The position numbers and the translations under genes are program-made. From assembly GCA_963734365.1 (NCBI GenBank), contig CAVTGV010000004.1:806001-870000 (forward strand): a stretch of 64,000 nucleotides of DNA, in the 5' to 3' direction. Below the pieces are notes generated by a model. It saw only the letters and a list, made by a program, of their open reading frames with translations, was not told the origin of the DNA and searched no databases. The first letter of the stretch is position 1. Every line of letters starts with the position of its first letter. Of the stretch, positions 7,914 through 16,662 are shown in pieces. Source of the DNA: JACVRW01 sp963734365 (GTDB lineage: Bacteria > Actinomycetota > Thermoleophilia > Solirubrobacterales > Thermoleophilaceae).

Positions 7914-8437
7914 GCGGAGCTCATCGCATCACGCGGCTCCCTTCCCACGAGTCGCTCGAGCTCCGCCGGCTCCACTCCCACCAGTGCGCACGCCTCCGGG
8001 GTGATCGACAGGCCGGCGCGCTGGGCCTGCGCCAAGGCGAGCGCCGGCTCAGTGCCGCGCAGGTCGTGCAGATGAGCGGCGCAGACCGCCGCGACGAAGT
8101 CGGTCCAGCGGTTGCCGTGGATCGCCACCGCGCCCGAGGACCTGAGGTTGCGCCGCAAGAGAGGCAGCAGCTCCTCCAGGGCCGCCGCGCCGTCCGCGGT
8201 CGCCGCGACCGGCACGTGACCCCAGCGCAGCCCGGCCTCCTCGTACGCCCCGAGGTTGTGCCGGGTGGCCATGGTCGAGATCACGAGCCTCACGCCGCGG
8301 GCCTTGAGGTACGCGATCTCCGCCGTGCGCCGCTCGGGCCGGTGGCTTCGCCCTCCTCCCCCGGGACGCTCGAGCGCGCACAGCTTGCGCGGCCGGGCCC
8401 ACCAGATGTGCCTGGGCTCCTGTGGCGACGGTTCCAT
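7910..8437 (-). CDS. dual-specificity-phosphatase-like protein lacking the catalytic Cys
   Basis: From the ATG at 8437 the product is 175 residues. The layout resembles small DSP/tyrosine-phosphatase folds: an N-terminal W-x-x-P-x-x-L strand (HIWWARPRKL), a core with YLKARGVRLVIS and, near residue 120, VAIHGNRWTDFVAAV where a phosphatase would have HCx5R. Cys is replaced by Gly and the loop is shorter, so classical phosphatase chemistry is unlikely. An alternative ATG at 8500 would overlap the start of the divergent amidotransferase gene, so I prefer 8437. No clear Shine-Dalgarno is visible. The family assignment is tentative. Confidence 0.5.
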   Translation of the reverse strand: MEPSPQEPRHIWWARPRKLCALERPGGGGRSHRPERRTAEIAYLKARGVRLVISTMATRHNLGAYEEAGLRWGHVPVAATADGAAALEELLPLLRRNLRSSGAVAIHGNRWTDFVAAVCAAHLHDLRGTEPALALAQAQRAGLSITPEACALVGVEPAELERLVGREPRDAMSSA

Positions 8438-8498
8438 GCCGGGGAAAGACAAGGGCCGTGAGAGTTCGCCCCCTCCACCCCGATATCCTGCGGCGGTC

Positions 8499-9320
8499 AT
8501 GTGCCGCGTGTTCGGCTGCGTCGCCACGGAGCCGGTCTCGATCCGCCACGAGCTGCTCGAGGCGGAGAACCCCCTGATCCGCCAGTCCGAGGACCACGAT
8601 TCCGGCTGGGGCACCGCGGCCTATGCGCGTGCCGATGGTGGCCCGCCGCAGCTGGTGCGCTTCCCTGAGGCCGCGTACTCCGACGGCGAATTCGTGGCCG
8701 CCACCGGCCTGCGCGGGCGGATCTTCAACGTACACGTGCGGCGCGCGACGATGGGCGATCTGAGCCTCGAGAACACGCATCCGTTCTGCCTCGACCGCTA
8801 CACGCTCGGTCACAACGGCACGATCGTCGCCTATCCGCGCCTGCTCGAGCCCGGCGTGCAGCCGCCGGCCGGCGATACCGACTCCGAGCACCTCTTCAAC
8901 CTGCTCATGCACCGCTACGACGCGGCTGACCCTGTGGCGAGCCTGCGGCGCGCGCTGGGGACGGCCGTCGAGCGGTCGCCCTTCTCGGGTCTCAACGTGC
9001 TCTTCTCGGACGGGGAGAAGCTCTACGCCTATTGCCTCGGGCGCTTCGACCTGTACTGGGTGGCGCGGCCCGGACAGCTGCTCGTGGCCTCCGAGAAGCT
9101 CACCGGCGAGACCTGGCACAGCGTCGGCCAGGATGTGCTGCTCACGCTCGATCCCGACGATCTCGAGGAGCCACACGCGCAACGCCTGCTGGGCGACGAG
9201 ATCGTCGCCGGCGCCGACATCCGCAGGGTCGACAAGGCCCCACACCTCCGCGGCGCCGAGCGTGGCGCCGCCGCGGCCGAGCGAGCCCGCAGCGCGGCAT
9301 CAGCGGCGGCTGCCGAGTGA
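8499..9320 (+). CDS. class II glutamine amidotransferase (YafJ-like)
   Basis: The 273-residue protein begins Met-Cys-Arg, giving the N-terminal nucleophile Cys2 of class II (Ntn) glutamine amidotransferases. Further family signatures are HVRRATMG, the NTHPF turn and LGHNGTIV, which form the glutamine site, and DTDSEHLF. No synthase domain follows, as in the YafJ/DUG3-like stand-alone group, so the acceptor is unknown. The Ala-rich C-terminus is probably disordered. It is the first gene of an overlapping operon with the lipid kinase gene (4 bp GTGA overlap), murT, a methyltransferase and gatD, so a link to envelope metabolism is plausible. Confidence 0.88.
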   Translation: MCRVFGCVATEPVSIRHELLEAENPLIRQSEDHDSGWGTAAYARADGGPPQLVRFPEAAYSDGEFVAATGLRGRIFNVHVRRATMGDLSLENTHPFCLDRYTLGHNGTIVAYPRLLEPGVQPPAGDTDSEHLFNLLMHRYDAADPVASLRRALGTAVERSPFSGLNVLFSDGEKLYAYCLGRFDLYWVARPGQLLVASEKLTGETWHSVGQDVLLTLDPDDLEEPHAQRLLGDEIVAGADIRRVDKAPHLRGAERGAAAAERARSAASAAAAE

Positions 9321-10192
9321 GCCGCCGGTTCGCGCTGCTGGTCAACCCGGCGGCCGCCGGGGGCAAGGCCCTCAACGCCCTCCCCGCGGTGCACGGCACC
9401 CTGGACGAGCTCGGCGCGGCACACCGCACCGTGATCACGCGCAGCATCGAGCACGCCGCCGAGGAGGCCGCACGGGCCGCCGCGGAGGGAGAGACGACGA
9501 TGGCGATGGGTGGCGACGGGCTGCTGCGGCCTCTCGCCGGCGCTCTGAAGAACTCACAGGGCGGGGTCGCGCTGATTCCCTGCGGACGCGGCAACGACCT
9601 CGCGCGTGTGCTCGGGATCCCCACCGACCCCGAGGCCGCGGCACGGGTGGCCGTCCAGGGCCCGGAGCGTCTACTGGACGTGGCGAACGTGGACGGAACT
9701 CCCTACCTCGGCATCGCGAGCTTCGGCTTCGACTCCGACGCCAACCGGATCGCCAACGAGGCGCGGCTGATCCGCGGCAACGCGGTCTACCTGTACGCCG
9801 CCCTGCGGGCGCTCGCGGCGTGGAAGCCGGCCCGTTTCAGCGTGACCGTCGACGGCGAGCGCCACGAGCTGTCCGGCTACTCGGTGGCGGTCGGCAACTC
9901 GAAGGCCTACGGCGGCGGGATGTACGTGCTGCCCCAGGCCGAGCTCGACGACGGGCGGCTCGACGTGATGATGTCGAAGGAGGCGTCCAAGCTCACCTTC
10001 CTGCGCGAGCTGCCCAAGGTGTTCAAGGGCGCGCACGTGGACTCGCCCAACGCCGTGTTCCTCAGCGGCGAGCGCATCGAGGTCGCCTCCGACCGTCCCT
10101 TCGTGATCTACGCCGACGGAGATCCGATCGGCGCCACACCCGCGACGATCACGGTCGAGCCGCGCTGCCTGCGGGTAGTCGTCCCCGCCTGA
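9317..10192 (+). CDS. diacylglycerol kinase family lipid kinase
   Basis: The 291-residue protein starts at GTG, overlapping the amidotransferase stop by 4 bp. It has the DAGK catalytic domain signatures: LLVNPAAAGGKA at the N-terminus, the glycine-rich nucleotide loop MAMGGDGL (near residue 60; the usual GGDGT reads GGDGL) and IPCGRGNDLARVLG. The C-terminal half carries VAVGNSKAYGGGM and ELDDGRLDV, typical of DgkB/YegS-like enzymes. It should phosphorylate diacylglycerol or a related lipid at the membrane. Its stop overlaps the start of murT by 1 bp, so lipid and peptidoglycan functions are translationally coupled. Confidence 0.88.
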   Translation: MSRRFALLVNPAAAGGKALNALPAVHGTLDELGAAHRTVITRSIEHAAEEAARAAAEGETTMAMGGDGLLRPLAGALKNSQGGVALIPCGRGNDLARVLGIPTDPEAAARVAVQGPERLLDVANVDGTPYLGIASFGFDSDANRIANEARLIRGNAVYLYAALRALAAWKPARFSVTVDGERHELSGYSVAVGNSKAYGGGMYVLPQAELDDGRLDVMMSKEASKLTFLRELPKVFKGAHVDSPNAVFLSGERIEVASDRPFVIYADGDPIGATPATITVEPRCLRVVVPA

Positions 10193-11547
10193 TGTTCCGG
10201 CCCGCCCGCAGCCTCGCCCGCCTCGTCCGGGCGGTGAGCCGTCGCTCCGGCCGCAGCGGCGGCACCACGGCGCCCGGACGGCTTCTGCTGAAGATCTCAC
10301 CCGGCGAGCTGGGCCGGATGGGCCGCGAGCTCGACGACGGCTCGCTGCTCGTGTCGGCCACCAACGGCAAGACGACCACCTCGGCCATGATCGCCGCCTG
10401 CCTCGAGCAGGCCGGCCGCCCGCTGGTTCACAACCGTGCGGGCTCGAACATGTCCTGGGGCGTGGCCACCGCCCTGCTCGACGCCGGCCGCGAGCGGGGC
10501 CAGCTCGGCCTGTTCGAGGTCGACGAGGCCTGGCTGCCGAAGGTGGCCGCCGAGCTCCACCCCCGGCTGCTGCTCCTCGCCAACCTCTTCCGCGACCAGC
10601 TCGACCGCTACGGGGAGCTCGAGCTGCTCGCGGATCGCTGGGCCGAGGTGGTGGGCCGCCTCGACGGCCAGTCCCGCTTCGTCCTGAACGCCGACGACCC
10701 GCTGGTGGCCGACCTCGGTCGCGGCCGTGACGGGGTGACCTACTTCGGGCTCGAGGACGACTCGCAGGCGCTCCCGTCGATGCAGCACGCCGCGGACTCG
10801 AAGCACTGCCGCAACTGCGGTGCGCCCTACGAGTACGACGCGATCTACCTGGGCCACCTCGGCCGCTACCACTGCCCCAACTGCGGGCGCAGGCGCCCTG
10901 ACCCGGTGGTCGCCGCGACCCGCGTGACGCTCGAGGGCATGAGCGGCTCGCAGGTGAACCTGCGCACACCGCAGGGCGAGCTGTCGCTGAGGCTCCCCCT
11001 GCCCGGGCTCTACAACGTCTACAACGCCCTGGCGGCAACCGCCACAGCGCTCGAGCTGGGCGTGCCGCTCGCGGGCGTGGGCCGCGCCCTCGAGGGCTTC
11101 GCCGGCTCCTTTGGCCGCGTGGAGACCATTCCCATGGAGGGCCGCGACGTCTCGATCCTGCTGATCAAGAACCCGGCCGGCGCCAACGAGGTGCTGCGCA
11201 CGCTCATCCTCGAGGACGGACGCCTCGACCTGTGGCTGGCCCTCAACGACCGCATCGCCGACGGTCGCGACGTCTCCTGGATCTGGGACGCCGACTTCGA
11301 GCTGCTCGCCGGGCGGGTGCGCCGCGCCGTGTGCACCGGGACCCGAGCCGAGGAGATGGCGCTGAGGCTCAAGTACGCCGGGATCGACGCCGAGCTCCAC
11401 GTGGAGCGCGATCTCGAGACGGCGCTCGACGATGCGGTCGAAGGCGCGGCGGGGCAGCGGCTCTTTGCTCTACCCACCTACACCGCGCTGCTCGAGCTGC
11501 GCGACCTGCTCGCTCGTCGCGGCCTCGCCCGGAGGTGGTCGGAGTGA
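10192..11547 (+). CDS. murT: MurT-type Mur ligase, lipid II isoglutaminyl synthase subunit
   Basis: The 451-residue protein has a Mur-ligase central domain with P-loop ATNGKTTT (about residues 56-63). A four-Cys zinc ribbon is inserted in it (CRNCG near 204 and CPNCG near 226), which marks MurT. The C-terminal DUF1727-type domain contains NDRIADGRDVSWIWDADFE, including the Asp near residue 366 matching the residue MurT needs for amidation. With GatD it converts the D-Glu of the peptidoglycan stem to D-isoglutamine using ATP and glutamine-derived ammonia. gatD lies two genes downstream, separated by a methyltransferase gene. The GTGA overlap with that gene indicates one operon. Confidence 0.93.
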   Translation: MFRPARSLARLVRAVSRRSGRSGGTTAPGRLLLKISPGELGRMGRELDDGSLLVSATNGKTTTSAMIAACLEQAGRPLVHNRAGSNMSWGVATALLDAGRERGQLGLFEVDEAWLPKVAAELHPRLLLLANLFRDQLDRYGELELLADRWAEVVGRLDGQSRFVLNADDPLVADLGRGRDGVTYFGLEDDSQALPSMQHAADSKHCRNCGAPYEYDAIYLGHLGRYHCPNCGRRRPDPVVAATRVTLEGMSGSQVNLRTPQGELSLRLPLPGLYNVYNALAATATALELGVPLAGVGRALEGFAGSFGRVETIPMEGRDVSILLIKNPAGANEVLRTLILEDGRLDLWLALNDRIADGRDVSWIWDADFELLAGRVRRAVCTGTRAEEMALRLKYAGIDAELHVERDLETALDDAVEGAAGQRLFALPTYTALLELRDLLARRGLARRWSE

Positions 11548-12269
11548 TCGACCGCAGCATCATCTGGCACGACGTGGAGAACGGCTCCTACGCCGCCGAC
11601 CTGGAGGTGTGGAGGCGGCTGGCGGATGAGGCCGATGGCCCCGTTCTCGACCTCGGGGCGGGTACCGGGCGGGTGGCGCTCGATCTCGCCCACGCCGGCC
11701 ACGAGGTCACCGCCCTCGAGTCCGACTCCCTGCTGCTCGACGAGCTCGGCCGCCGTGCCCGCCAGCGCGAGCTCAGCATCGCGCGCTGGAACGCGGATGC
11801 GCGTGCGCTCACCCCGATCGAGCGCTTCGCCCTCGTGATCGCCCCCATGCAGTTCGTCCAGATCCTGGGCGGCGCCGCCGAGCGGTCCGAGCTGCTCGAG
11901 CGGGCCGTGGCCTGCCTCGTCCCCGGCGGCGCCTTCGCCGCTGCCATCTCCGATCTCGACGAGGCCGTGGCGGCGGAGGACGCCACGCCGCCGCTTCCCG
12001 ACGTGGGCGAGCAGCGCGGCTGGGTCTACTCGAGCCTCCCCCTGGACGTCCGTCGCGAGCCGGGCGGCGTGGCCGTGGAGTGGCTGCGTCAGGTGGTCTC
12101 ACCCGCCGGCGAGCTCACCGAGGAGCGTCACGCCCTCAGGCTCGACTCGCTCTCCCCCGAGCAACTCGAAGCCGAGGCCGAGCCGCACGGACTGCGGCCC
12201 GAGGCGCGCCACCCGGTCGACGGGACCGAGTCCCACATCGGAAGTACCGTGGTGGTATGCCGGCGCTGA
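11544..12269 (+). CDS. class I SAM-dependent methyltransferase
   Basis: The 241-residue protein starts at GTG, overlapping the murT stop by 4 bp. SAM motif I is VLDLGAGTGRVALDLA (about residues 35-50). A motif II acidic residue sits in VTALESD, and a post-I region around MQFVQILGG is compatible with methyltransferase-domain family 25/11. The substrate cannot be read from sequence. Its last 13 bp overlap the start of gatD, so it sits inside the murT-gatD pair, which are adjacent in the organisms where the pair was described. That position suggests, but does not prove, action on a cell-wall precursor or lipid carrier. Confidence 0.82.
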   Translation: MIDRSIIWHDVENGSYAADLEVWRRLADEADGPVLDLGAGTGRVALDLAHAGHEVTALESDSLLLDELGRRARQRELSIARWNADARALTPIERFALVIAPMQFVQILGGAAERSELLERAVACLVPGGAFAAAISDLDEAVAAEDATPPLPDVGEQRGWVYSSLPLDVRREPGGVAVEWLRQVVSPAGELTEERHALRLDSLSPEQLEAEAEPHGLRPEARHPVDGTESHIGSTVVVCRR

Positions 12270-12979
12270 GGGTCTGCTCGCTGTATCCCGAGCTGATGAA
12301 CATCTACGCGGACCGCGGCAACCTCGCGATCCTGCGCGCCCGCTGCGAGTGGCGCGGCCTGGGGTTCGCGCACGCCGCCGCCGGCGTGGGCGAGCGACCC
12401 GACCCGGACGCGCACGACCTCTTCTACATCGGGGGCGGCCAGGACCGCGACCAGATCGCGATCGCCCCCGACATGTCCGCCACCAAGCGTGACGCGCTGC
12501 ACGCCGCCGCCGCCCGCGGAGCCGTGGTCCTTGGCGTGTGCGGGGGCTACCAGCTGCTGGGCCACTCGTATGAGCTCGGTGGTCGTGAGCTGCCGGGGAT
12601 CGGCCTAGTGGATCTCCGCACCGTGCGCGAGCCGGGCCCGAGGCTGATCGGCAACTGCGCGATCGAAGCCGACTTGGGCACCGGCCCGCGCGTGATCGCC
12701 GGGTTCGAGAACCACGGCGGGCGCACCTATCTCGGCCCGGCGGAGACGCCCCTGGGGCGCGTGATCAGCGGGCACGGCAACAACGGCAAGGACGGCTTCG
12801 AGGGGGTCCACTCGGGCACCGTGATCGGGACCTACCTGCACGGTCCGCTGCTCCCGAAGAACGTCTGGCTGGCCGACCGCCTGATCGAGCTGGCGCTGGG
12901 AATCGAGCTCGACCCGCTCGACGACGACGAGCTCGAGGTAGCCGCGCACGCCTCGGCGCGCCGGGCGGCCGGGGTCTGA
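12257..12979 (+). CDS. gatD: GatD-type glutamine amidotransferase, lipid II isoglutaminyl synthase subunit
   Basis: The 240-residue protein is a CobB/CobQ-like class I amidotransferase. The nucleophile is Cys95 in VLGVCGGYQLLG and the catalytic His is His195 in TYLHGPLLPKN. The N-terminal PELMNIYADRGN and the FYIGGGQDRDQ segment are typical of GatD. It releases ammonia from glutamine and passes it to MurT, which amidates the stem-peptide glutamate. The ATG lies 13 bp inside the preceding methyltransferase gene. It is the last gene of the five-gene plus-strand operon and is convergent with dut (3 bp between stops). Confidence 0.92.
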   Translation: MPALRVCSLYPELMNIYADRGNLAILRARCEWRGLGFAHAAAGVGERPDPDAHDLFYIGGGQDRDQIAIAPDMSATKRDALHAAAARGAVVLGVCGGYQLLGHSYELGGRELPGIGLVDLRTVREPGPRLIGNCAIEADLGTGPRVIAGFENHGGRTYLGPAETPLGRVISGHGNNGKDGFEGVHSGTVIGTYLHGPLLPKNVWLADRLIELALGIELDPLDDDELEVAAHASARRAAGV

Positions 12980-12982
12980 CGC

Positions 12983-13414
12983 TCAGCGCCCGCTCGAGCC
13001 GAATCCCCCCAGGCCCCGCAGCGTCTCGTCGAGCTCCTCCACCTCGGTCAGGTGGGCCCGCACGGTGGCCACGATCAGGAGCTGGGCGATGCGATCCCCG
13101 GGCGCGACCTCGAAGGCCTCCTGCTTGTCGGTGTTGAGCAGGAGCACGCGCAGCTCGCCGCGGTAGCCGGGATCGATCAGTCCCGGCGCGTTCACCAGCG
13201 TGATGCCGTGCCGGGCGGCCAGGCCGGAGCGGGGCAGCACCAGGCCCGCGTGCGCCGGCGGAATGGCCACGGCCAGGCCCGTGCCCACGTCGGCGCGCTC
13301 ACCCGGCGCGATGGTCAGCGCCTCGGAGGCGTAGAGGTCGTAGGCGGCGTCGTCGTCGTGGGCGCGTGTGGGCGCCGCCGCGTTCTGTGCGAGGCGCTGG
13401 AAGCGCAGCCTCAA
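12983..13414 (-). CDS. dut: dUTP diphosphatase
   Basis: The 143-residue length is typical for trimeric dUTPase. All five family motifs are recognisable: AAYDLYA (I), PRSGLAARHGI (II), NAPGLIDPGYRGEL (III), PGDRIAQLLI (IV) and the Gly-rich C-terminus GGFGSSGR (V). It hydrolyses dUTP to dUMP and pyrophosphate, which keeps uracil out of DNA and feeds thymidylate synthesis. Its ATG overlaps the hflX stop by 4 bp, so the two are translated from one message. Confidence 0.95.
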   Translation of the reverse strand: MRLRFQRLAQNAAAPTRAHDDDAAYDLYASEALTIAPGERADVGTGLAVAIPPAHAGLVLPRSGLAARHGITLVNAPGLIDPGYRGELRVLLLNTDKQEAFEVAPGDRIAQLLIVATVRAHLTEVEELDETLRGLGGFGSSGR

Positions 13415-14748
13415 GCCGTGGGCCTGCCGTTGGCCTCCGCCCCACTGCGGGCGAAGCGCTCGAACCGCGGGGCGGCGGTCGCCGGCACGCGAGCGGTGAT
13501 GCGCACGCCCTCGGCGGTGTCCTCGCGCTCGAGCTCCCCGGCCAGGTCGTGCAGCTCCGAGAGGCTGCCGCCCTCCTCGTAGGGCACCAGCAGCTCCATG
13601 GGGGTGAGCGTGGCGAGGAAGCGCGCCTCCACCGCGTCGTTCAGCTCGCTGAGCCCCTCCCCCGTCTCGCTGGAGATCTGGACGGCCTGCGGGAAGCGGA
13701 ACTCGAGCTCACGGCGGCGAGCGTCGTCCAGCAGATCGACCTTGTTGAGAGCCAGCAGGCGCGGCCGCTCGCCGGCGCCCGTCTCGGCCAGCACGTCGTC
13801 CACCGCCGCGATCATCTCGTGGAGCTCGTCCTCGGGCACCGAGGCGTCGGCCACGTGGACGATCAGGTCCGCTCCGAGCGCCTCCTCGAGCGTGGCCGAG
13901 AAGGCGTCCACCAGCGCGTGCGGCAGCTTGCGGATGAAGCCCACCGTGTCGGTCACCAGATAGTTGCGGCCGGAGATCTCCAGGGAGCGGGTGGTGGGGT
14001 CGAGCGTGTGGAACAGCCTGTCCTGCACGCTCACCTCCGAGCCCGTGAGCGCGTTCAGCAGCGTGGACTTGCCGGCGTTGGTGTACCCGGCCAGGGCCAC
14101 CGTGGGCAGGCCCGCGCGCTCGCGCTCGCGGCGCATCGTGGAGCGGGAGGACTTGGTCTGGTCGAGCCGCCGTCGCAGCGCCGAGATCCGGTCGCGGGCG
14201 AGCCGGCGGTCGGTCTCGATCTGAGTCTCGCCGGGGCCCCGGGTGCCGATGCCGCCGTCGAGACGGCCGGCGCCGAGGCGCTCGAGGTGGGTCCACAGCC
14301 CGCGCATGCGGGCGAGGTTGTACTCGAGCTGCGCCAGCTCAACCTGGAGCTTGCCCTCGGCCGAGTGGGCGTGGTCGGCGAAGATGTCGAGGATGATCGC
14401 GGTGCGGTCGATCACCGGCACGCCCAGCGCCTCCTCGATGTTGCGCTCCTGGCGCGGGAGCAGCTCGTCGTCACAGGCCACGAGGTTGGCGTCGGCGGCC
14501 TCCACGGCCCGCTTCAGCTCGGTGAGCTTGCCGCGGCCGAAGTAGCGGTCGGGATCCGGCTGGTCGCGCCGCTGGACGAGCTCACCCGCCACGGCCACAC
14601 CGGCGGTGCGCAGAAGCTCGCGCAGCTCGGCGAGATCGGGCTCCCCGGGCGTCGCCGCGATGCACAGCGCGCGCTGCCGTGCCCGCGGATTGCGGATTCC
14701 ATCCCTTGTCGGAGTGGGTGAGTTGCGTCCGTTGCGGCTTCGCTGCAT
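13411..14748 (-). CDS. hflX: GTPase HflX
   Basis: The 445-residue protein has the HflX N-terminal domain (DPDRYFGRGKLTEL, then DRTAIILDIFADHA), a glycine-rich linker (GIGTRGPGETQIETDRR) and a GTPase domain: GYTNAGKST (G1, about residue 223), DTVGF (G3) and NKVDLLD (G4). HflX binds the 50S subunit and splits stalled ribosomes, for example after stress or antibiotic exposure. The roughly 25 residues before the family core are basic and low in complexity, so a start a little downstream is possible. It is followed by dut in a 4 bp overlap. Confidence 0.93.
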   Translation of the reverse strand: MQRSRNGRNSPTPTRDGIRNPRARQRALCIAATPGEPDLAELRELLRTAGVAVAGELVQRRDQPDPDRYFGRGKLTELKRAVEAADANLVACDDELLPRQERNIEEALGVPVIDRTAIILDIFADHAHSAEGKLQVELAQLEYNLARMRGLWTHLERLGAGRLDGGIGTRGPGETQIETDRRLARDRISALRRRLDQTKSSRSTMRRERERAGLPTVALAGYTNAGKSTLLNALTGSEVSVQDRLFHTLDPTTRSLEISGRNYLVTDTVGFIRKLPHALVDAFSATLEEALGADLIVHVADASVPEDELHEMIAAVDDVLAETGAGERPRLLALNKVDLLDDARRRELEFRFPQAVQISSETGEGLSELNDAVEARFLATLTPMELLVPYEEGGSLSELHDLAGELEREDTAEGVRITARVPATAAPRFERFARSGAEANGRPTA

Positions 14749-14788
14749 CTCTTCAGAGTCTAGGCCGGTTTGAGCCCGATGCCGGGCG

Positions 14789-15505
14789 TTATTCGGTGAC
14801 CGGCGGGAGCTGCAGGCGCTCCACGGGCGGGATCACGCCCTGGGTGGCGAACTGCTCGGGGATCGAGCTGCCCGGCAGAACCACGACGCTTTCGGCCGGA
14901 TCGCCGAGCCAGGAGGCGTGCCCCACGGCGTAGCGATGGGCCGCCAGCGCGCAGGCGGCCGCGTCGAGCTCTTCGCTGCGCCGGTGCCAGAGGTCGCCGC
15001 CCTCGTCGATCACGTGGTCGCCGCTCAGCTCCTCGATCCGCACCTGCATGCCGAACGGGTGGCGCTTGGCGGGCAGGCGCCGCCCCTGAAGAGCGCAGAA
15101 CACGCCCTCCGGGTTCGTCTCGAACAGCGGGAACTGGTGGTACGCGCCCTCCCAGACGGCGCCGCCGTGCCCGTTGGCGTGCTCGTGTGGAGCGAAGGGC
15201 GGGAGATCGGCGAGCAGGCCGGCGAGCCTGAGGGCCTCGCCGTCGGGCGGCTGGGGGCTCACGCCACGGTCCACGAGCAGCGCGTCGCAGTCGCGCTCGG
15301 GGCGACCCTCGACGGGGACGCCGATGGGCGCGCCCACGGCCACCACGACGTCACCGAGCGCCCGCAGCTCGGCCGCCACCTGGGCGGCGGAGCCGGGCTC
15401 GAAGAAGATCGCGCTCAGGCGAATCGGCGGCTCGGGTGCGCGGACCTCCTCCAGCATCGCCAGCTGGAGCCGACCCTGCATGGGAACCACGCCGCAGTAG
15501 TGCAT
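14789..15505 (-). CDS. DUF429-like protein
   Basis: The 238-residue protein contains TNPEGVFCALQGRRLPAKR and a following helical region with CALAAHRYAVG. Both are like the conserved core of DUF429 proteins, a family predicted to have an RNase H-like fold. The N-terminal catalytic strand is atypical (HYCGVVPMQGR rather than GID with acidic residues), so nuclease activity is uncertain. The ATG overlaps the stop of the upstream aminotransferase gene by 1 bp, which suggests co-transcription with dapL-like and dapF. The biological role is unknown. Confidence 0.6.
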   Translation of the reverse strand: MHYCGVVPMQGRLQLAMLEEVRAPEPPIRLSAIFFEPGSAAQVAAELRALGDVVVAVGAPIGVPVEGRPERDCDALLVDRGVSPQPPDGEALRLAGLLADLPPFAPHEHANGHGGAVWEGAYHQFPLFETNPEGVFCALQGRRLPAKRHPFGMQVRIEELSGDHVIDEGGDLWHRRSEELDAAACALAAHRYAVGHASWLGDPAESVVVLPGSSIPEQFATQGVIPPVERLQLPPVTE

Positions 15506-16662
15506 CAGCCCGCGAGATTACCCCGCAGCCGCTCGACGGCCTCGCTCAAGCGGTCGTCGTCGATGGTGAGCGAGATGCGAAAGAAGCCCTCGCCGTTGGG
15601 ACCGTAGGCGCTGCCGGGAGAGACCACCACGCCGGACTCGTCCAGCACCAGCTCGCAGAACGAGGCCGAGCTGTGACCCGCCGGCACCGGCGCCCAGACG
15701 TAGATGGTGCCCTTGGGCGGGGTCACATCCACGCCTATCGCGCTCAGGGCGCCGCACACGAGGTCGCGCCGGCGCTGGTAGGTCGCGGGCATCTCCTCGG
15801 GCGGACCGGCGTCGAGCGCCGCCGCGGCCGCCAGCTGTACCGCCTCGAACATGCCCGAGTCGATGTTCGTCTTGAGCTTCCAGTAGGCGTTCACCGCCTC
15901 CGGGTTGCCCACCAGCGCCGCGGTGCGCCAGCCGGTCATGTTCCAGCCCTTGGAGAGCGAGAAGATCTCCACGCCCACCTCCCGGGCACCGGGCGTCTCG
16001 AGGAAGCTCGGCGCGACGTAGCCGTCGAAGGTGGTCTCGGTGTAGGAGGCGTCGTGCACCACGAGCACATCGTGCTCTCGACCGAACTCGATCGCGCGCT
16101 CGAACAGCCCGTCGGGCACCACCGCGCCGGTCGGGTTGTTCGGGTAGTTGAGGTACATCAGGCGAGCCCGGCCGGCCGACTCCTCGCTGATCGCGTCGAG
16201 GTCAGGCGCGAAGCCGAGCTCCGGCACGAGCGGCATCAGGTCGGCCTCCGCGCCGGCGAGTAGCGGTCCGCCCGTGTAGACCGGATAGCCCGGGTCCGCG
16301 GCCAGCGCCGTGGTGCCGGGGTCGAGGAAGGCCAGGTTCATGTTGAACACGCATTCCTTGGCCCCGAGCGCCGGCAGGATCTCGCTGTCCGGGTCGAGCG
16401 TCACGCCGAAGCGGCGCTCGTAGAAGCGCGCGAACGCCTCGCGCAGCTCGGGCCGGCCGCGGTTCGACGGGTAGTGCTGAGTACCGGGGTCGTGCGCTGC
16501 GGCGGCCAGGGCGTCGGCCACCGGGGCAGGCGTCGCGGCGTCCGGGTCACCGATGCCCAGGCTGATCACGTCCACGCCGGCGGCCTTCTTCTCGGCGATC
16601 TTCCGCTCGAGCTCGGCGAACAGGTAGGGCGGCAGGCGGTCCAGGCGGCTACTCGATTGCAT
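15505..16662 (-). CDS. dapL: LL-diaminopimelate aminotransferase-like enzyme (PLP class I/II)
   Basis: The 385-residue fold-type I PLP aminotransferase has ISLGIGDPD at the N-terminus, YLNYPNNPTGA (about residue 173), VVHDASY and the PLP Lys in SLSKGWNMTGWR (near 238), ending with FFRISLT. The pattern fits the LL-DAP aminotransferase group, which converts tetrahydrodipicolinate directly to LL-2,6-diaminopimelate. The neighbour dapF and the window's dapA and dapB support the assignment, but related aspartate aminotransferases look similar. Its start overlaps the dapF stop region by 14 bp. The symbol is inferred from similarity and context. Confidence 0.75.
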   Translation of the reverse strand: MQSSSRLDRLPPYLFAELERKIAEKKAAGVDVISLGIGDPDAATPAPVADALAAAAHDPGTQHYPSNRGRPELREAFARFYERRFGVTLDPDSEILPALGAKECVFNMNLAFLDPGTTALAADPGYPVYTGGPLLAGAEADLMPLVPELGFAPDLDAISEESAGRARLMYLNYPNNPTGAVVPDGLFERAIEFGREHDVLVVHDASYTETTFDGYVAPSFLETPGAREVGVEIFSLSKGWNMTGWRTAALVGNPEAVNAYWKLKTNIDSGMFEAVQLAAAAALDAGPPEEMPATYQRRRDLVCGALSAIGVDVTPPKGTIYVWAPVPAGHSSASFCELVLDESGVVVSPGSAYGPNGEGFFRISLTIDDDRLSEAVERLRGNLAG

